Shown here in pieces: positions 4,682 through 6,287 of a DNA stretch of 6,287 nucleotides. Each line of letters starts with the position of its first letter. The first letter of the stretch is position 1. The notes under the pieces are model-generated. The model was not told the DNA's origin and ran no database searches. It was given only the letters and a program-made list of their open reading frames with translations. The stretch is from positions 1-6,287 of the forward strand of contig JAUVIY010000161.1 of the NCBI GenBank assembly GCA_030592625.1, written 5' to 3'. This stretch comes from Spirochaeta sp. (GTDB taxonomy: Bacteria; Spirochaetota; Spirochaetia; DSM-2461). The translations under genes were made by a program, and so were the position numbers.

Positions 4682-6287
4682 GTGTTTCTCAAACGCATTG
4701 AAATTCTCGGCTTCAAGTCCTTTGCCGACCGCACAGTCATCGAATTTACCGACGGTATCACAGCTTTGCTCGGTCCCAACGGATGCGGGAAAAGTAATAT
4801 CGTTGACGCCGTCAAGTGGGTTCTCGGCGAGCAATCCGTACGGAACATGCGGGCCGAACGCATGGATGACGTAATATTCAGCGGAACTGAAAATCGTAAA
4901 GCTCTCAACGTGGCCGAGGTCACCCTGGTTATTGCCAATGACAAGGGCATCCTTGAGATAGAGCGGCCGGAGATTGCCATCAAACGGCGGATCTTCCGGG
5001 AGGGAGACAGCGAGTACTTCCTGAACGGTACACCGGTCCGGCTGAAGGAAATCCGTGAGCTGTTCTTTGATACCGGTATCGGGAAATCGGCCTATTCGGT
5101 GATGGAGCAGGGTCGGATTGATCAGGTTCTGTCCAACAAGCCTGAAGAACGCCGCCACATCTTCGAAGAAGCCGCCGGAATCACGAAGTTTCGGATGCGC
5201 GGAGAAGAAGCCGAACGCAAGCTGGCCAAAACTGAAGATAATATGGGGCAGGTGGAGAACATCCTCCATGAGGTTCGACGCAGTTACGATACCCTGAAGA
5301 AACAGACCGACAAGACGCTCGAATATCGCCGATTCCGGGAATCAATCTTCGAACTGGACAGGGATCTGAAACTGCTTCAGTGGAGGGATCTGGAGAAATC
5401 CGGGCGGAAAAAGACCGAAAGACTTAAATCCCGGGAAGAAAAGCATCTCTCGATAGTCGATAAGATAAACCAGATGAAGGCCACTTTAGCCAGTGAGCTG
5501 GATGCGGTGAATGAAATGGAGTCCCGGCTGATCGAAAACCAGAAGCGGCTCTACGGGATGGACCTGGAGAAAGAGAACCAGGAAGAACAGGTCCGGGGTA
5601 TCCGTGAGAGACGTAATGAGGCCGAGGAAACCGTTGATGTCGCCCGAACCCGGGAAAAAAACGCCGTTGAATCCCTGGGATCCCTGAACAAACTCAAAAA
5701 GAACCGGGAGGACGATCTCGCATCTTTCCGGGAACGGCTGAAAGAGATTGAAGGTATTATTGCCACATTGCAGAAGTCCATCAGTGCGGCCGAAGAACGG
5801 TCCAGGGGAAACGGTGATGAGACGAAGCAGGTTAATGATAATCTGACCGAGGAAGAACGGCACCGGGAAAGTCTTCAGGACGATCTGCGGATCCTCACCG
5901 ACGATATCGTCAATAAACTCGATCGTGAACTCAAAGATTCCGGTTACGACCGCAATGCCCGGAGGATCCTGGAAGACTCCATTGTCGAACTGCTGGGTGA
6001 AATCCGGATCCGTACGGAAGGTCGGGCGAAACTGCTCTCTGATCAGAAAAATCTCTCCGATGGAACTAAGGCCCTGGAACTGCTGGAGAGCGCTTCCGAG
6101 GTTTTTTCAGGGCTGAGTGACTCTCTTGAGGAATTATCCCGGCTTTTTTCCGAGTACAAGGATTCGGGAGCGGATTTTCTTGAGGAATTCCTGGCACCTG
6201 AGGGAATCATTACCAGGAAAAGGGAGCTGGATGAGAAAATCGTCGGCTCCGCCGATCGCACGAGGGAACTCAAAGCCCGACTCACCG
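4682..6287 (+). CDS. smc: Chromosome partition/condensin protein SMC, N-terminal part (3' end outside window)
   Basis: 535 codons are visible. SMC is the ATPase of the bacterial condensin; it compacts and segregates the chromosome with ScpA and ScpB. The N-terminal head begins MFLKRIEILGFKSFADR. Walker A is GPNGCGKSN (G31-N39), followed by VDAVKWVLGEQ, and FSGTENRKALNVAEVTL. The Q-loop region is GIGKSAYSVMEQGRIDQVL (Gln143), then RRHIFEEAAGITKFR. From about residue 170 the sequence is long, charged coiled coil, still running at the window edge; the hinge, second coil and the signature/Walker B half lie beyond. GTG 4682 is chosen because SMC proteins start M(F/Y)LK and GGGGGGAAG at 4673-4681 provides a purine-rich ribosome site. 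ATG 4661 is in frame and would add seven residues (MVGTGGK). No frameshift was found in the visible part. Confidence 0.95.
   Translation, partial: MFLKRIEILGFKSFADRTVIEFTDGITALLGPNGCGKSNIVDAVKWVLGEQSVRNMRAERMDDVIFSGTENRKALNVAEVTLVIANDKGILEIERPEIAIKRRIFREGDSEYFLNGTPVRLKEIRELFFDTGIGKSAYSVMEQGRIDQVLSNKPEERRHIFEEAAGITKFRMRGEEAERKLAKTEDNMGQVENILHEVRRSYDTLKKQTDKTLEYRRFRESIFELDRDLKLLQWRDLEKSGRKKTERLKSREEKHLSIVDKINQMKATLASELDAVNEMESRLIENQKRLYGMDLEKENQEEQVRGIRERRNEAEETVDVARTREKNAVESLGSLNKLKKNREDDLASFRERLKEIEGIIATLQKSISAAEERSRGNGDETKQVNDNLTEEERHRESLQDDLRILTDDIVNKLDRELKDSGYDRNARRILEDSIVELLGEIRIRTEGRAKLLSDQKNLSDGTKALELLESASEVFSGLSDSLEELSRLFSEYKDSGADFLEEFLAPEGIITRKRELDEKIVGSADRTRELKARLT

Noticed and set aside
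4538..5269. Long minus-strand open frame (243 codons)
   Set aside because: It lies antisense to the OmpA-domain gene end and the SMC head, whose + strand frame has unmistakable Walker A and Q-loop motifs. The minus-strand translation shows no family motif.
1..6287. CRISPR arrays, tRNA or rRNA genes, insertion sequences, attachment sites
   Set aside because: No regularly spaced direct repeats, cloverleaf-like sequences, transposase motifs or terminal inverted repeats were seen.

Overview
The window looks like the chromosome of a spirochaete, probably a free-living Spirochaetaceae-type relative of Spirochaeta or Treponema, with GC a little above 50%. Three things point there: a small PUR-domain (DUF3276/BpuR-like) nucleic-acid-binding protein whose opening residues match that family, a chromosome-partition SMC beginning MFLKRIEI, and a series of membrane proteins with FHA-like, VWA and OmpA-like modules. 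This assignment rests on recalled family features, not on a database search. All real genes are on the + strand; the minus-strand reading frames are shadows.

Region 1 (1-2528) is a tightly packed operon. It holds the tail of an unidentified protein with a PEGA-like beta domain, a glycine-rich polytopic membrane protein with a C-terminal FHA-like domain, and a secreted/membrane VWA protein that also ends in an FHA-like domain. The genes overlap by 8 nt and 4 nt. Both FHA-like domains have lost the usual phosphothreonine-binding residues and carry low-complexity insertions at the same place. The predicted topology puts a metal-binding VWA head outside the cytoplasmic membrane and both FHA-like domains inside.

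Region 2 (2515-3304) is the wreck of an adenine-specific DNA methyltransferase. The SAM-binding N-terminus and the C-terminal part survive in different frames, the middle containing the catalytic (D/N)PPY motif is gone, and the tail lies in a third frame.

Region 3 (3288-4608) holds the PUR-domain gene, apparently with two PUR repeats in one chain, and a single-pass membrane protein. That protein has a C-terminal OmpA-like peptidoglycan-binding domain and an N-terminal cytoplasmic domain that resembles the Hsp70/DnaK substrate-binding beta domain. This combination is the most unusual thing in the window. A perfect TATAAT sits just before its start with no Shine-Dalgarno, so a leaderless mRNA is possible.

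Region 4 (4609-6287) has a promoter-like element and the 5' part of smc, which runs off the window end.

Taken together, the region combines envelope-spanning scaffold or sensor proteins (regions 1 and 3) with nucleic-acid housekeeping genes (PUR, SMC). A functional link between the envelope proteins is inferred from context only.
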